A DNA stretch of 64,000 nucleotides from Alkalicoccus daliensis (lineage in GTDB: Bacteria > Bacillota > Bacilli > Bacillales > Salisediminibacteriaceae), in contig NZ_FNIL01000001.1 of assembly GCF_900103955.1 (NCBI RefSeq), positions 558,001 to 622,000 of the forward strand, written 5' to 3'. The position numbers were made by a program, and so were the translations under genes. Within the stretch, counting starts at the first letter, position 1, and each line of letters begins with the position of its first letter. Of this stretch, positions 9,586 to 19,215 are shown one piece after another. Below the pieces are notes generated by a model. That model did no database searches, had not been told where the DNA came from, and was given only the letters and a program-made list of their open reading frames with translations.

Positions 9586-12441
9586 TTATTCATTACTCCC
9601 TTCACCATCTCGTGTCGTCGCTTCATCAATGATTCTGTTCTGTTCCAGTTTGTGAACTTTCGGATCACCTTCAGCAGTACTTGAACGACGTCTGCGCCCA
9701 ACAAATTCCACTGCAATTTCACTGTTCGTCAAACTTAACAAATGTGGATGTATATAATGCCAGGCGCCCATATTCTGCGGCTCCTCCTGAACCCAGAAGA
9801 TTTCTTCCAGATTTGTATATTCATCAATAATTTCTTTAATATGAGTCCGTGGGAATGGGTAGAGCTCTTCTACTTTAATGATTTGCAGCCAATCCGGCTT
9901 TTCATCAAGAGACGCAAGCCGCTCTTCCATATCAACTGCTACTTTTCCGGAAGCAAATACTACACGCTTCACTTTATCCGGTGTCTCTGCTAATCCATCC
10001 ACTGGTAATACCGGCTTAAATTCTCCTTCTGCGAGAGAAGTAAGGTCACAGGCAACCAGTTCATTTCGCAATAAGCTTTTAGGTGCCATGAGAACGAGCG
10101 GTCTTGATACATCTTCTTTGAGCATTTTCGCCTGTCTTCGAAGAAGATGAAAATATTGATTTGCTCGCGTCAAATTTGTTACGTGCCAGTTATTTTCTGC
10201 AGCAAGCGTAAGGAATCTTTCCATTCGTCCACTGGAATGCTCCGGACCCTGCCCTTCGTAGCCGTGCGGAAGCAGAAGAACTAAGCCCGACTTCTGTCCC
10301 CACTTTGCCCGGCCACTGGAAATAAACTGGTCAAAGATAACCTGGGCTCCATTGGAGAAATCTCCATACTGTGCTTCCCAAATCGTTAAAGTTTCAGGAG
10401 ACTGTACATTGTATCCATATTCAAATCCAACTACCGCTACTTCAGAGAGCGGGCTGTTGTGCACAGTAAAAGATGCTTTACCTTCTGATAGCCCGTGAAG
10501 CGGATAATACGTGCTGTCGTTTTCGTAATCATGCAGTACAAGGTTTCTTTGAGAGAATGTGCCCCGCTCGGAGTCCTGTCCAGTTAATCGAATAGGAATT
10601 CCCTCAGTAATTATGGAAGCAAATGCTAAAGTTTCGGCATGGCCCCAATCTATTTTACCGCCTTCTTCTACAGCTTCTACTCTTCGGTTTAATATTTTAC
10701 CTAATTTAGGAAAAACGTTAAAATTCTCAGGGAACTGCAAAAGTTCTTCATTTATTTTTTTCAGCGTATCTCTATCTACTGCAGTTTCAATACCTTCCAG
10801 TCTGTCTTCCACATATTCAGGCGGATTCATATCCCCGTCAATAGTTTCCCGTTTGTTTCCTTTGATGTTTTCAAAATGATTGGTAAGCTTTTCGTTCAGC
10901 TTATCCCGCATAGAATTGAATTCGTCTTCTGAAACGATATTTTCCTGTACTAATTTTTCGCCGTAAATATTGAATACAGTAGGATGCTCTTTCACCTTTT
11001 TATAAAGGCTGGGCTGTGTAGTCATCGGCTCGTCCATCTCATTATGACCATAGCGTCTGTAACCAATCAGATCAATTACAATATCTTTATTAAATTCCTG
11101 ACGGTACGTATAGGCAAGATGCATAGCAGAAACACAAGCTTCCACGTCATCCGCATTAACATGGATGACTGGAATTTCGTATCCTTTTGCCAAGTCACTG
11201 GCATAGATAGTAGATCTCGAATCACCGCTTACTGTAGTGAATCCGATAAGGTTATTAGCAATGATGTGGATAGTACCACCAGTAGCATAACCATCCAGCC
11301 TGCTCATGTTGAGAGTTTCAGCTACTACACCCTGACCTGGAAATGCTGCATCTCCATGTATTAGAATTGGCAGAGCTTTTGTCATATCCTGCGAAGGTTT
11401 TCCAGGCTTGGAACGGTCATCCTGTGCTGCTCTTGCAAGACCTTCCACTACTGGATCAACAAACTCAAGATGACTTGGATTATTTGCTAATGTAATAGTA
11501 ACATCCGTTTGATCTTCATGAATTTCACGATCTGCACCCAGATGATATTTTACATCTCCGGTCCAGCCGTAATTTATTCCCACAGAACCCTCTGATGGTA
11601 CAAGGTCTTTATTCGGCGCATCATGAAACTCCGAAAAAATAAGTTCATAAGGCTTTCCTAATACGTGGGCTAAAACATTAAGACGCCCGCGGTGAGCCAT
11701 GCCGATCATCATTTTTTCAGCACCGTCTTCAACGGATTCACGAACGACTTCATCAAGCATCAGCACCATAGCATCCAGACCTTCAATCGAAAACCTCTTC
11801 TGCCCTTTGAAAGTCTTATGTATGAAATGTTCAAAACCTTCTACCTGATTCAGTCTTTCCAAAAACTGCTTACGAATATCGTTCGTCAATTCGGGAAGGT
11901 ATCTACCTGACTCTACTTGACGAAACAGCCAGCGGCGTTCTTCGATATCATGTACCTGTTTAATTTCAAATGCCATTCTTTTCGTATATGTTTCTTTTAA
12001 ATGATCCACCGCTTCCAGACCATTATTAAAAGACTCATAATTATGAGGGGAGAGAAGTTCTGGTGGTACAAGTTTTAATTCTTCTCTGGTAAGGTCGAAC
12101 TCTTCATAATTAAGAATGTCTTTTACTTCATCCAGACGGACAGGAATTATGTCTGCCATCAAATGTCCATTTCTACGAATGGATTCTGCAAGCCTCATAG
12201 CATTAATAGCTGTGTAATAATCCTGCTTTCCCCGATTTTCTTCAGTACCTGCAACAGGTGCTGCGGGCTGCTTTTCAGCCGTTTCCTGGTATGCTCCCCA
12301 CTTTTGAAAAAAAGCGGCGAGATCTTCCTCTACTGATTCCGGATCATCCTGATAATCATCAAACTTTTCGAGCATGTAACCAAGGTTCGGTCCATAAAAC
12401 TGCGACCAGCCTTCGCTCAACTTAATTGACTCACTTCCCAT
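9586..12441 (-). CDS. odhA: 2-oxoglutarate dehydrogenase E1 component
   Basis: Thiamine-diphosphate enzyme that decarboxylates 2-oxoglutarate and passes succinyl groups to OdhB. 951 residues from the ATG at 12441, preceded by GGAGG 8 nt upstream; a longer frame to 12510 lacks a site and would begin inside a palindrome. N-terminal docking segment (GWSQFYGPNLGYML), then MIGMAHRGRLNVL, the ThDP motif region GDAAFPGQGVV and the C-terminal pyrimidine-binding half (SERGTFSQRN, LLPHGYEGQGPEHSS). First gene of the odhAB operon. The operon lacks E3 (pdhD), as is normal in Bacillus. Confidence 0.96.
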   Translation of the reverse strand: MGSESIKLSEGWSQFYGPNLGYMLEKFDDYQDDPESVEEDLAAFFQKWGAYQETAEKQPAAPVAGTEENRGKQDYYTAINAMRLAESIRRNGHLMADIIPVRLDEVKDILNYEEFDLTREELKLVPPELLSPHNYESFNNGLEAVDHLKETYTKRMAFEIKQVHDIEERRWLFRQVESGRYLPELTNDIRKQFLERLNQVEGFEHFIHKTFKGQKRFSIEGLDAMVLMLDEVVRESVEDGAEKMMIGMAHRGRLNVLAHVLGKPYELIFSEFHDAPNKDLVPSEGSVGINYGWTGDVKYHLGADREIHEDQTDVTITLANNPSHLEFVDPVVEGLARAAQDDRSKPGKPSQDMTKALPILIHGDAAFPGQGVVAETLNMSRLDGYATGGTIHIIANNLIGFTTVSGDSRSTIYASDLAKGYEIPVIHVNADDVEACVSAMHLAYTYRQEFNKDIVIDLIGYRRYGHNEMDEPMTTQPSLYKKVKEHPTVFNIYGEKLVQENIVSEDEFNSMRDKLNEKLTNHFENIKGNKRETIDGDMNPPEYVEDRLEGIETAVDRDTLKKINEELLQFPENFNVFPKLGKILNRRVEAVEEGGKIDWGHAETLAFASIITEGIPIRLTGQDSERGTFSQRNLVLHDYENDSTYYPLHGLSEGKASFTVHNSPLSEVAVVGFEYGYNVQSPETLTIWEAQYGDFSNGAQVIFDQFISSGRAKWGQKSGLVLLLPHGYEGQGPEHSSGRMERFLTLAAENNWHVTNLTRANQYFHLLRRQAKMLKEDVSRPLVLMAPKSLLRNELVACDLTSLAEGEFKPVLPVDGLAETPDKVKRVVFASGKVAVDMEERLASLDEKPDWLQIIKVEELYPFPRTHIKEIIDEYTNLEEIFWVQEEPQNMGAWHYIHPHLLSLTNSEIAVEFVGRRRRSSTAEGDPKVHKLEQNRIIDEATTRDGEGSNE

Positions 12442-12492
12442 GTCTGCTACCTCCAGTGAATTTGTAAATATGTAAAAGTTGTCACCGAGTAA

Positions 12493-12507
12493 TGTAAAGC
12501 GTTTACA
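12493..12507. promoter_or_regulatory. CcpA-site-like palindrome upstream of odhA
   Basis: TGTAAAGCGTTTACA is a perfect-arm inverted repeat 52 bp before the odhA start. It resembles the catabolite-responsive element (TGWNANCGNTNWCA) but has one extra central base. B. subtilis odhAB is known to be glucose-repressed, so a role in carbon catabolite control is plausible. Confidence 0.5.
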
Positions 12508-12699
12508 CATTTATTCTACCATTATCTAATCCTTTCCTCAAAGATTAGTTTACCATTTCTCCTGATTTTAAGTGAGGTATTTGGAAAAATATCTCTCAAA
12601 TGTTTTGTAATCATTTAATTAGTCAGTTTAAAACTTTTTTGAAGAAATTTCAGTTATGCTTTTATTAAAATCACTATTGCACTTAATTGTTTAATTCTT

Positions 12700-13860
12700 T
12701 CAGGAAATTATTCTTTTCCAGAATCGCTCCAGCCGTTCCATGGATTCTTCCAGCTGCTCCATGGAGTATGCATAAGATATTCTTATATAACCTTCTCCGT
12801 ATTCTGAGAAAGCATCTCCGGGGACTACCGCCAGTTTCTCAGTTTCAAGCAGCTGCAGTGCAAAATCAAAAGAACTTAATCCGGAAGCTCGAATATCGGG
12901 AAAAAGGTAAAAGGCGCCGCCCGGTTTTACCACCGGGATATTTATTTCCTGCAGTTTACTGAGCATCCAATTTCTTCGTTTCTGATATGTTTCTCTCATT
13001 TCTTCGGGGTCATTTTGACCTTCTACCAGAGCAGCCAGGGCCCCTTCCTGTGATATGGAGCTGGCACAGCTGATATTGTATTGATGAACTTTCAGCAAGT
13101 GCTGCGTAATTGAAGCATCGGCAAAAAGAAATCCAATTCTCCAACCTGTCATGGAGTGAGATTTGCTGAGTCCATTAATCAGTATAGTTTTTTCTTTCAT
13201 CCCCGGGTAGGATGCAATTGTCCTGTGTGCATCATCGAAACATAACTCACTGTATATTTCATCAGCAACAATAAATATGTTTTTCTCACGCAGTTCCAAA
13301 TACAAAGCCTGCATTTCATCAGCACTTAAAACAACTCCTGTAGGATTTGAAGGGTAAGGGATCATTATGGCTTTTGTAGCAGGAGATATATGTTCTCTTA
13401 TTAATTCCGGCGTTAATTTAAAATCACTTTTTCTCGTATCTGCATACTTAATTATACCCCCGCACTGTTTAATAATAGGAGCATAGGCAGGATATACGGG
13501 TGCAGGAACAATAACTTCATCCCCAGGCTCAAGTATCGTGCGCATAGCAACGTCTATAGCCTGAGAAGCACCCGCAGTTACAATGATTTCAGAAAATGGA
13601 TGATAAGCAAGTTCATATTTATTCTGTATCCATTCACTAGCAGCTTTTCGCAGCTCTATCGTTCCTGCGTTCGCTGTATAGGTGGTTTTATCTTTATCAA
13701 GTGCTGTTTTAGCTGCTGTTTTAATATGTTTTGGTGTCGGAAAATCAGGCTGTCCTAAAGTCAGCTGCATTGCTTCAGGATATTCCTGCACGCGATTAAA
13801 AAATTGTCTGATTCCGGAAATTTGAATTTCTTTTACGTGTGGATTTATGTTTGGGTTCAT
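12700..13860 (-). CDS. patA: PatA/DapX-type aminotransferase
   Basis: PLP-dependent class I aminotransferase, 386 residues, very similar along its length to what I recall of B. subtilis PatA (N-acetyl-L,L-diaminopimelate aminotransferase of the lysine/meso-DAP pathway). Seen: LTLGQPDFPTP, PYPSNPTGV, the DEIYSEL segment and the PLP-binding lysine in [17 protein letters not shown]-terminal GEGYIRISYA. ATG 13860 follows AAAGGTGAT; the GTG 12 nt upstream lies within that site. No other dap gene is near. Neighbours upstream (membrane protein, esterase) are on the same strand. Confidence 0.85.
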   Translation of the reverse strand: MNPNINPHVKEIQISGIRQFFNRVQEYPEAMQLTLGQPDFPTPKHIKTAAKTALDKDKTTYTANAGTIELRKAASEWIQNKYELAYHPFSEIIVTAGASQAIDVAMRTILEPGDEVIVPAPVYPAYAPIIKQCGGIIKYADTRKSDFKLTPELIREHISPATKAIMIPYPSNPTGVVLSADEMQALYLELREKNIFIVADEIYSELCFDDAHRTIASYPGMKEKTILINGLSKSHSMTGWRIGFLFADASITQHLLKVHQYNISCASSISQEGALAALVEGQNDPEEMRETYQKRRNWMLSKLQEINIPVVKPGGAFYLFPDIRASGLSSFDFALQLLETEKLAVVPGDAFSEYGEGYIRISYAYSMEQLEESMERLERFWKRIIS

Positions 13861-13886
13861 GCGAGTAATCACCTTTCTGAAACAAC

Positions 13887-14405
13887 TTAATTAAGAAATA
13901 TAATTGCTGCATAAAATTGCAGGGCGTAAATTACCAGTGCAGCCGGAAAAATCCTCCAAAATGCGCTGATTCTCAGTCTCTCCAAATATACATTTAAAGC
14001 TTCTCTTACGGGCTTCCATAAAAATAAGATGAGAATTGCAAGATAAAGCACAATATAAAATGTTTCTATAGCAAAATTCATGCCGCCTTCCTGGTCTACG
14101 ATCAATCCAGCCTGGAGCAAAAAAATATTCGCCGCTACTGCAACAATCTTTGAAATAAGTAAATATGTAAAAACAATCATATTCAGCCACCAGCCGGCAG
14201 GCTTAAAATAAAATAGGGCTGCAGCTATTGGAAGAAATAATAAAAAAATTCCATCAGAAACTAAAAGGCTCAGTCCTCCCTGACGCAGTCCCCAAGTAAA
14301 ACTAATGTAAAGATAATATCCAATATACATGAGTGAAAAAAGGAGAATAGCTGCTGCATAAATGCGTATTCCCCAATTAACCTGTTGTCTCACATCATAA
14401 TTCAT
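13887..14405 (-). CDS. Uncharacterised five-helix membrane protein
   Basis: I do not recognise a family. About 172 residues with five hydrophobic helices (starting near AAAILLFSLMYIGYYLYI, then LLVSDGIFLLFLPIAAALFY, NMIVFTYLLISKIVAV, ETFYIVLYLAILILFLW and IFPAALVIYALQFYAAII). ATG 14405 has GAGGG 8 nt upstream; a second ATG at 14429 overlaps the stop of the esterase gene and could be used instead. Lies between an esterase and patA with short gaps, so probably in one operon. A membrane role is all that can be stated. Confidence 0.7.
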   Translation of the reverse strand: MNYDVRQQVNWGIRIYAAAILLFSLMYIGYYLYISFTWGLRQGGLSLLVSDGIFLLFLPIAAALFYFKPAGWWLNMIVFTYLLISKIVAVAANIFLLQAGLIVDQEGGMNFAIETFYIVLYLAILILFLWKPVREALNVYLERLRISAFWRIFPAALVIYALQFYAAIIFLN

Positions 14406-14421
14406 AAAAGTTTCCCTCACT

Positions 14422-15603
14422 CTACTCATTAATAAATATATCAGCTCCTGATCGACCTAATAAATATGCTGCAATAGCAAACGCTTCAGTCTGTTCCCTC
14501 ACCCGCTCCATTCCCTGTGGGGGCTGTCGTACCTGCAGTTGATATTCATCGGTAAAAACAAGCTGATCCTGATTGGCCTGTTTTATAAATGAAGCCGCTT
14601 CATGCATGCCATTCCTTCCACTCTGCATCACCTCATAAAAGGAGATGAATCCATGCATGACTCCCCTATATCTTGAAGTTCTTACAGAAACTCCGTGATC
14701 ATGCAGTAATTCTGCGTACTGTTCTCCTTCGTCACGAAGCGGATCAAATTCCGCAGTTATAACTAAAGCCGGCGGCAGTCCGCTGAGATCTTCAGAGTGC
14801 AGCGGAGAAGTATAGGGATGAGACCACATCCATTCTTCCGGAGTATATGCATCCCGTGCCCGGTACATCACCGAACGTGAAAGCAGATAATAGCCGCTGT
14901 CATATATATCCCTGGACGCAAGTGGTACCTCCTGAAACGTAGTCAGGGGATATAAAAGCACTTGAGATAGCAGTTCCGGACCATTTCTGTCCCGGGTCAT
15001 CTGTGCCACTACGGTCGCTATATTTCCTCCGGCACTGTCCCCCATAACAGTAATTTTCTCAATATCACCATTTAAGCTGTCCGCATTTGAAACAGCCCAC
15101 TGCAGCGCTGTATAGCTGTCTTCTACTGCGGATGGGAAAATATGTTCCGGAGCAAGGCGATAGGATGGCGCTATAACAATACTGTTTGTTCTTGATGCCA
15201 CAGACCTGATAATATTATCATGCGTATCCAGATTCCCAAATCCTTCCATAAATGCTCCTCCATGATAATACATTACGATAGGAAAGGGTCCCTCTCCCCT
15301 TGGACGGTAAATTCTTGCAGGAATTTGGACATCTCCCTGGACAGGCATAAATATATCTTCTTTAAGTATGGTCGGACTTCCTCCTTTTTCACCGGAAACA
15401 ATTCTGGGAGGAGTAATATTAATATCCAGATCAACTAAGTTATTATTGATTGCATGCAGCACTACAGCGGTTTTCGCGGGAAGTCTCCCCTCCTCTGTAG
15501 TCTGCCATAAAAAAACTGCTGCAGAAATAACTACTAGCATTAAAGCTACAAAGACCGAACTGATTAAAAATATATTTTTAAAAGCAGCCCTTAACCTCAT
15601 CAT
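14422..15603 (-). CDS. Membrane-anchored alpha/beta hydrolase (HSL-type esterase)
   Basis: Predicted carboxylesterase of the hormone-sensitive-lipase group, 393 residues from the ATG at 15603 preceded by GGGGG. One N-terminal membrane helix (ISSVFVALMLVVISAAVFLW) places the catalytic domain outside the cell. Oxyanion motif YYHGGAF, nucleophile elbow GDSAGGN, acid in EFDPLRDEG and base in MHGFISF are all present, so it should be active. About 70 residues follow the catalytic His, longer than usual. Its natural ester substrate is not evident. First gene of a likely three-gene operon with the membrane protein and patA. Confidence 0.85.
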   Translation of the reverse strand: MMRLRAAFKNIFLISSVFVALMLVVISAAVFLWQTTEEGRLPAKTAVVLHAINNNLVDLDINITPPRIVSGEKGGSPTILKEDIFMPVQGDVQIPARIYRPRGEGPFPIVMYYHGGAFMEGFGNLDTHDNIIRSVASRTNSIVIAPSYRLAPEHIFPSAVEDSYTALQWAVSNADSLNGDIEKITVMGDSAGGNIATVVAQMTRDRNGPELLSQVLLYPLTTFQEVPLASRDIYDSGYYLLSRSVMYRARDAYTPEEWMWSHPYTSPLHSEDLSGLPPALVITAEFDPLRDEGEQYAELLHDHGVSVRTSRYRGVMHGFISFYEVMQSGRNGMHEAASFIKQANQDQLVFTDEYQLQVRQPPQGMERVREQTEAFAIAAYLLGRSGADIFINE

Positions 15604-15772
15604 TCCCTGGTAACCCCCTGTCAATCAACTAACCTTCTTTGAATGTTTACCGTGTCCCTTCAGCCGGGTATTATTCTGAAGAGTTCCCCCAAATACACGA
15701 TATATTCTGATTACTATTATACATGATTTTACTTATGAAGATTTAACCAGTTTTAAGAAAAGGAGCTTAAAA

Positions 15773-17473
15773 ATGATAAAATCCCTATCGAATTTAAAAG
15801 ATAAATTGCTGGAGCTCGATAAAAAAAGCTACAATACCTTAAAATCTGTTCAAGGTACTTATCTTAATGCCAGCAATACTGAAGTGCACTTAGACTATAT
15901 ACAGGGAGATCCTTTTGCTTCCCCTTCCCGACTCCGCATCAGGATTCCCCTGACAAATACTCAAATTACCGGAGAGATGTTTTCTTCTCCCTCACGTAAA
16001 ATTGCCTTGAAGCATTTTTTCACGAAAGAGTTTGATAATGTCCGTAAGCAGAAACAATCATATATATCCGGCACAGGAAAAAGCGGAATGATTATGATTG
16101 ACACTCCCGGTCAGGAAGTAATTGACCGCAGTTCTGTTGAGATAAGCTCTTCCTATCTGGAATTTAGAATTTCCTGCGGGATTCCTGCGAAAGGAAGAAA
16201 AGTTATGGGAAAGGCAGCGGCAGATCTTCTTTGCAAAACAATTCCATTAATTGCAGAAGAAACTGCATTGTCTTTTGATAAAGAAAAATTAACAAATGCT
16301 CTTATTCTTGCTGATGACCAACAGATCATTCGGGAAGAATTAAACAGACTGGATAAAATTGCTTTTATAGGTAATGGAGCTGTCCTCCCGAGAAAAAGTG
16401 GAGAAAGCAGCCTTCCTTTATCTCATTCATCCGTCGTGCCTTTTGAAACACCGGAAGAATTCAAACATTCCATTACCCTTTCAAACGGAAAGAAAATTAC
16501 CGGCATGTTAATTAATAAAGGAGTAACGTTAATTATCGGCGGCGGCTATCATGGGAAAAGTACTCTGCTCCAGGCAATCGAACGCGGAGTTTATAACCAC
16601 GAACCTTACGATGGAAGAGAATTTGTTATAACCGAAGATTCAGCTGTGAAAATAAGAGCAGAGGATCGACGCAGTGTAAGGGATGTGAATATATCTCCTT
16701 TCATAAATGAATTACCTAATAATAAATCTACAGAAAGGTTCAATTCTGCCGACGCAAGTGGCAGTACTTCGCAGGCAGCGAATATAATGGAAGCACTGGA
16801 AGCTGGAAGCAGTACTTTGTTAATTGACGAGGATACCAGCGCCACTAATTTTATGATAAGAGATGCACGGATGCAGAAGCTGGTCAGGAAGAATAAAGAA
16901 CCTATAACTCCATTTGTAGATAGAGTCAGGGATCTCTTCGAGGAACAAAAAACATCAACGATTCTAGTCCTGGGAGGTTCCGGTGATTATTTTGAAGCGG
17001 CAGATGCAGTGATAATGATGGATGAATACAAGCCGGTCGATAAAACTGCTGAAGCGAAAGAACTTGTAAAATCATATGTTTCCCACAGAGATAAAGAATA
17101 TGGTGCCCGCTTCCCTGCTTTCCATGAGCGGCAGTTTCCTTTTAAAGACATTAAAGCGAAGCTGGATAAAAAAGAGAACATTCAAGGACGAGGTATGTCA
17201 GAGATTAGTATTGGAAGAAGCAGCTTACAGCTGGACGCAGTTGAACAAATCGTATCTCCAAGCCAAACTGAAGCTATTGCTATGATGATTAAAAAGCTAT
17301 GGAAGGAAAATGGCACGAGCAAGGATCTGGTGCAAGCGTGCGAGGATCTTTACAGTAAAGTGCAGAACGATAACTTAGACGTGATATCTCCATTTTCCGG
17401 AAAGCATCCTGGAAATATAGCACTCCCCCGGAAACAGGAGCTTATCGCTGCCATTAACAGGATCAGACAGTAG
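15773..17473 (+). CDS. Stand-alone ABC-class ATPase (PF09818-like)
   Basis: 566-residue soluble protein matching the 'predicted ATPase of the ABC class' family. Seen: Walker A at about residues 255-266 (IGGGYHGKSTLL), the region VYNHEPYDGREF, and Walker-B-like TLLIDEDTSATNFMIRD near 345-362. No membrane segment and no transporter partner. The family's function is, to my knowledge, not settled; RNA-related roles have been suggested. ATG follows AGGAGC at 7 nt. Monocistronic, with its own terminator, between the divergent esterase operon and convergent msrAB. Confidence 0.85.
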   Translation: MIKSLSNLKDKLLELDKKSYNTLKSVQGTYLNASNTEVHLDYIQGDPFASPSRLRIRIPLTNTQITGEMFSSPSRKIALKHFFTKEFDNVRKQKQSYISGTGKSGMIMIDTPGQEVIDRSSVEISSSYLEFRISCGIPAKGRKVMGKAAADLLCKTIPLIAEETALSFDKEKLTNALILADDQQIIREELNRLDKIAFIGNGAVLPRKSGESSLPLSHSSVVPFETPEEFKHSITLSNGKKITGMLINKGVTLIIGGGYHGKSTLLQAIERGVYNHEPYDGREFVITEDSAVKIRAEDRRSVRDVNISPFINELPNNKSTERFNSADASGSTSQAANIMEALEAGSSTLLIDEDTSATNFMIRDARMQKLVRKNKEPITPFVDRVRDLFEEQKTSTILVLGGSGDYFEAADAVIMMDEYKPVDKTAEAKELVKSYVSHRDKEYGARFPAFHERQFPFKDIKAKLDKKENIQGRGMSEISIGRSSLQLDAVEQIVSPSQTEAIAMMIKKLWKENGTSKDLVQACEDLYSKVQNDNLDVISPFSGKHPGNIALPRKQELIAAINRIRQ

Positions 17474-17484
17474 TATCTTAAATC

Positions 17485-17528
17485 AAAAAAATACCCAGGG
17501 ACCTCTAATGGACCGCTGGGTATTTTTT
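17485..17528 (+). terminator. Terminator of the ABC-class ATPase gene
   Basis: ATACCCAG (17491-17498) pairs with CTGGGTAT (17516-17523) with A-run before and T-run after, so it can work in both directions. Confidence 0.85.
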
Positions 17529-17603
17529 GATGGACATTTTACACATCTCTCTCAACAAAGATCTCAGCAGGCATTGCTGCTTCCATTAAAATAGCTTTCC
17601 GCT

Positions 17604-18023
17604 TTAAAAGGTTGAAACAAAGTCGCTGTATCCTTCTTCCTCCAGCTTATCCTTCGGTATAAACCGGAGCGAAGCAGAGTTAATACAATATCGCAAACCT
17701 GTAGGAGGAGGCCCATCTGGAAAAACATGGCCCAGATGAGAATCTGCTTCCACGCTTCTCACTTCTGTCCGCACCATAAAATGACTTCTGTCTGTTTTTT
17801 CTATGACTGCACTTTCCTGCACAGGTTTCTTGAAACTCGGCCATCCGCAATTCGACTCGAATTTATCAGCAGAATGAAAAAGTGGTTCTCCCGATACAAT
17901 ATCTACATAAAGTCCTTCTTCGAAAAAATTCCATAAATCGTTTTTAAAAGGAGGTTCCGTGCCATCTTCCTGGGTGACCTGATATTGAAGAGGTGTTAAT
18001 TTCTTTTTTATATCTTCTCTCAT
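17604..18023 (-). CDS. msrB: Peptide-methionine (R)-S-oxide reductase
   Basis: Reduces the R epimer of methionine sulfoxide in oxidised proteins, with thioredoxin as usual electron donor. 139 residues. Seen: [29 protein letters not shown] and the catalytic cysteine in [11 protein letters not shown]. The zinc-binding CxxC pairs of some MsrB proteins are absent, as in the B. subtilis form. The ATG lies 3 bp after the msrA stop and the site GGAGCGTG overlaps the msrA end, so the two are translationally coupled. Confidence 0.96.
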   Translation of the reverse strand: MREDIKKKLTPLQYQVTQEDGTEPPFKNDLWNFFEEGLYVDIVSGEPLFHSADKFESNCGWPSFKKPVQESAVIEKTDRSHFMVRTEVRSVEADSHLGHVFPDGPPPTGLRYCINSASLRFIPKDKLEEEGYSDFVSTF

Positions 18024-18026
18024 TAT

Positions 18027-18548
18027 TTACACGCTCCAATGCTTTTTTATAAATGAGGCTCTTCCGCTGCCATGACGGTACATTTTATAATGGAGCGGAT
18101 TTTTACGGTGATATTTTTGATGATATTCTTCCGCTTTGTAAAAAGCGGAAGCAGGTCTTATTTTAGTAACTACAGGCTTACTGAATTTACCGCTGCTTTC
18201 CAGTTTATTTTTTGAAGCTTCCGCCATTTCTTTCTGCTCCTCAGAATGATAAAAAACAGCAGTTGTGTAGGACTCTCCTCTATCGTTAAATTGACCCCCG
18301 GGATCAGTTGGATCAATTTGCGCCCAGAAAAGACCGAGGAGTTTCTCATAGGAAAACTTATCTGGATCGTAAGTTATCTGTACAGCTTCCAGATGACCGG
18401 TAGTTTCAGAACATACCTCCTGATATGTCGGATTTTCAGTATGACCTCCAGTATACCCGGATATCACTTCCTCAATTCCTTCTTCTTCTTCAAATGGAGA
18501 AACCATACACCAAAAGCATCCACCTGCAAACGTAGCTTTTTCTAACAT
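18027..18548 (-). CDS. msrA: Peptide-methionine (S)-S-oxide reductase
   Basis: Reduces the S epimer of methionine sulfoxide. 173 residues from the ATG at 18548, which has AAAGGAGGG upstream; an in-frame extension to 18581 has none. The GCFWCM active-site motif is at residues 8-13, near the start as in all MsrA proteins. Also seen: GYTGGHTENPTYQEVCS and the ending YRHGSGR. First gene of the msrA-msrB operon. Confidence 0.96.
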   Translation of the reverse strand: MLEKATFAGGCFWCMVSPFEEEEGIEEVISGYTGGHTENPTYQEVCSETTGHLEAVQITYDPDKFSYEKLLGLFWAQIDPTDPGGQFNDRGESYTTAVFYHSEEQKEMAEASKNKLESSGKFSKPVVTKIRPASAFYKAEEYHQKYHRKNPLHYKMYRHGSGRASFIKKHWSV

Positions 18549-18614
18549 TAATGAATCCCTCCTTTCACTATATTTTATCATTGAAGCTGCATAATTAAAA
18601 AAGAAAAGAAATAA

Positions 18615-18643
18615 TTGAATTATCTGAATTGTTTGTATATAAT
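18615..18643 (+). promoter_or_regulatory. Sigma-A promoter of the 57-residue Cys-rich gene
   Basis: TTGAAT (18615-18620), 17-bp spacer, TATAAT (18638-18643). Lies 26 bp before the ATG of the small gene. Confidence 0.7.
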
Positions 18644-18668
18644 TTAGGGAAGAACGGGAGGTGCAGAT

Positions 18669-18842
18669 ATGAAAAAATGTCCAGAATGTGCAGGGAAATT
18701 GTATTCCAGCAGATTTAAAACTGTCAGTACGGAAAGGGGTGGTGCATACACCGTGTATTCATACGTTACTTATAAGTGTGCTTTAGACTGCGGGTTTTCA
18801 AAAACTGTATCGAATAAAGCAGAGAGAATCGAATTTGTTTAA
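18669..18842 (+). CDS. Small Cys-rich zinc-ribbon-like protein (57 aa)
   Basis: Not a family I recognise. The product begins MKKCPECAGKLYSS and has a second cysteine pair in YKCALDCGF, so a CxxC plus CxxxC metal site is likely. GGGAGGTG lies 6-8 nt before the ATG and a consensus promoter precedes it, which supports a real, separately transcribed gene. Positively charged overall. It is divergent from msrA (about 120 bp between starts); a role in thiol or metal stress is possible but unproven. Confidence 0.75.
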   Translation: MKKCPECAGKLYSSRFKTVSTERGGAYTVYSYVTYKCALDCGFSKTVSNKAERIEFV

Positions 18843-19010
18843 CTTTTACTCACATCCCTGCTCTTCTGTCCCATGACTCTCTTCACATCTTTTCCACCTG
18901 GCCTTGTAAACCCTCCATTAAATACTATTGAATTACCCACTACCACCACAGTACTTAATATGTTCCTGCTGCATTTAATTTCCCTGCAAATGCCATCAGC
19001 TTATAAAATA

Positions 19011-19215
19011 AGCTACCTTGCAAATAAAATTTTGCTTAAAATAAGTTATCATACTGCTTCACTTTCCGAGAAGCTTACCCAAGGGCTTGTTCTCGACTAA
19101 TTTTTACGGAAAGAACGTCCGCAAAATTGGAATTAAAACTGCGCACATGTTTCCTCTCCTTCGTTACACATAAACATTAATTTTCATCTTTCAAGGTGCA
19201 GCTTTTTCTATATGA
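19011..19215 (+). repeat. Dispersed intergenic repeat, copy D
   Basis: Same order of blocks as copy A: CTACCTTGCAAATAAAATTT, CTTCACTTTCCGAGAAGCTT, ACCCAAGGGCTTGTTCTCGA, GGAAAGAACGTCCGC, CCTCTCCTTCGTTACACA. More diverged than A and B, with a degraded inner hairpin. Confidence 0.75.

Noticed and set aside
12511-12699. Terminator after patA/upstream of odhA
   Set aside because: AT-rich sequence with no convincing stem.
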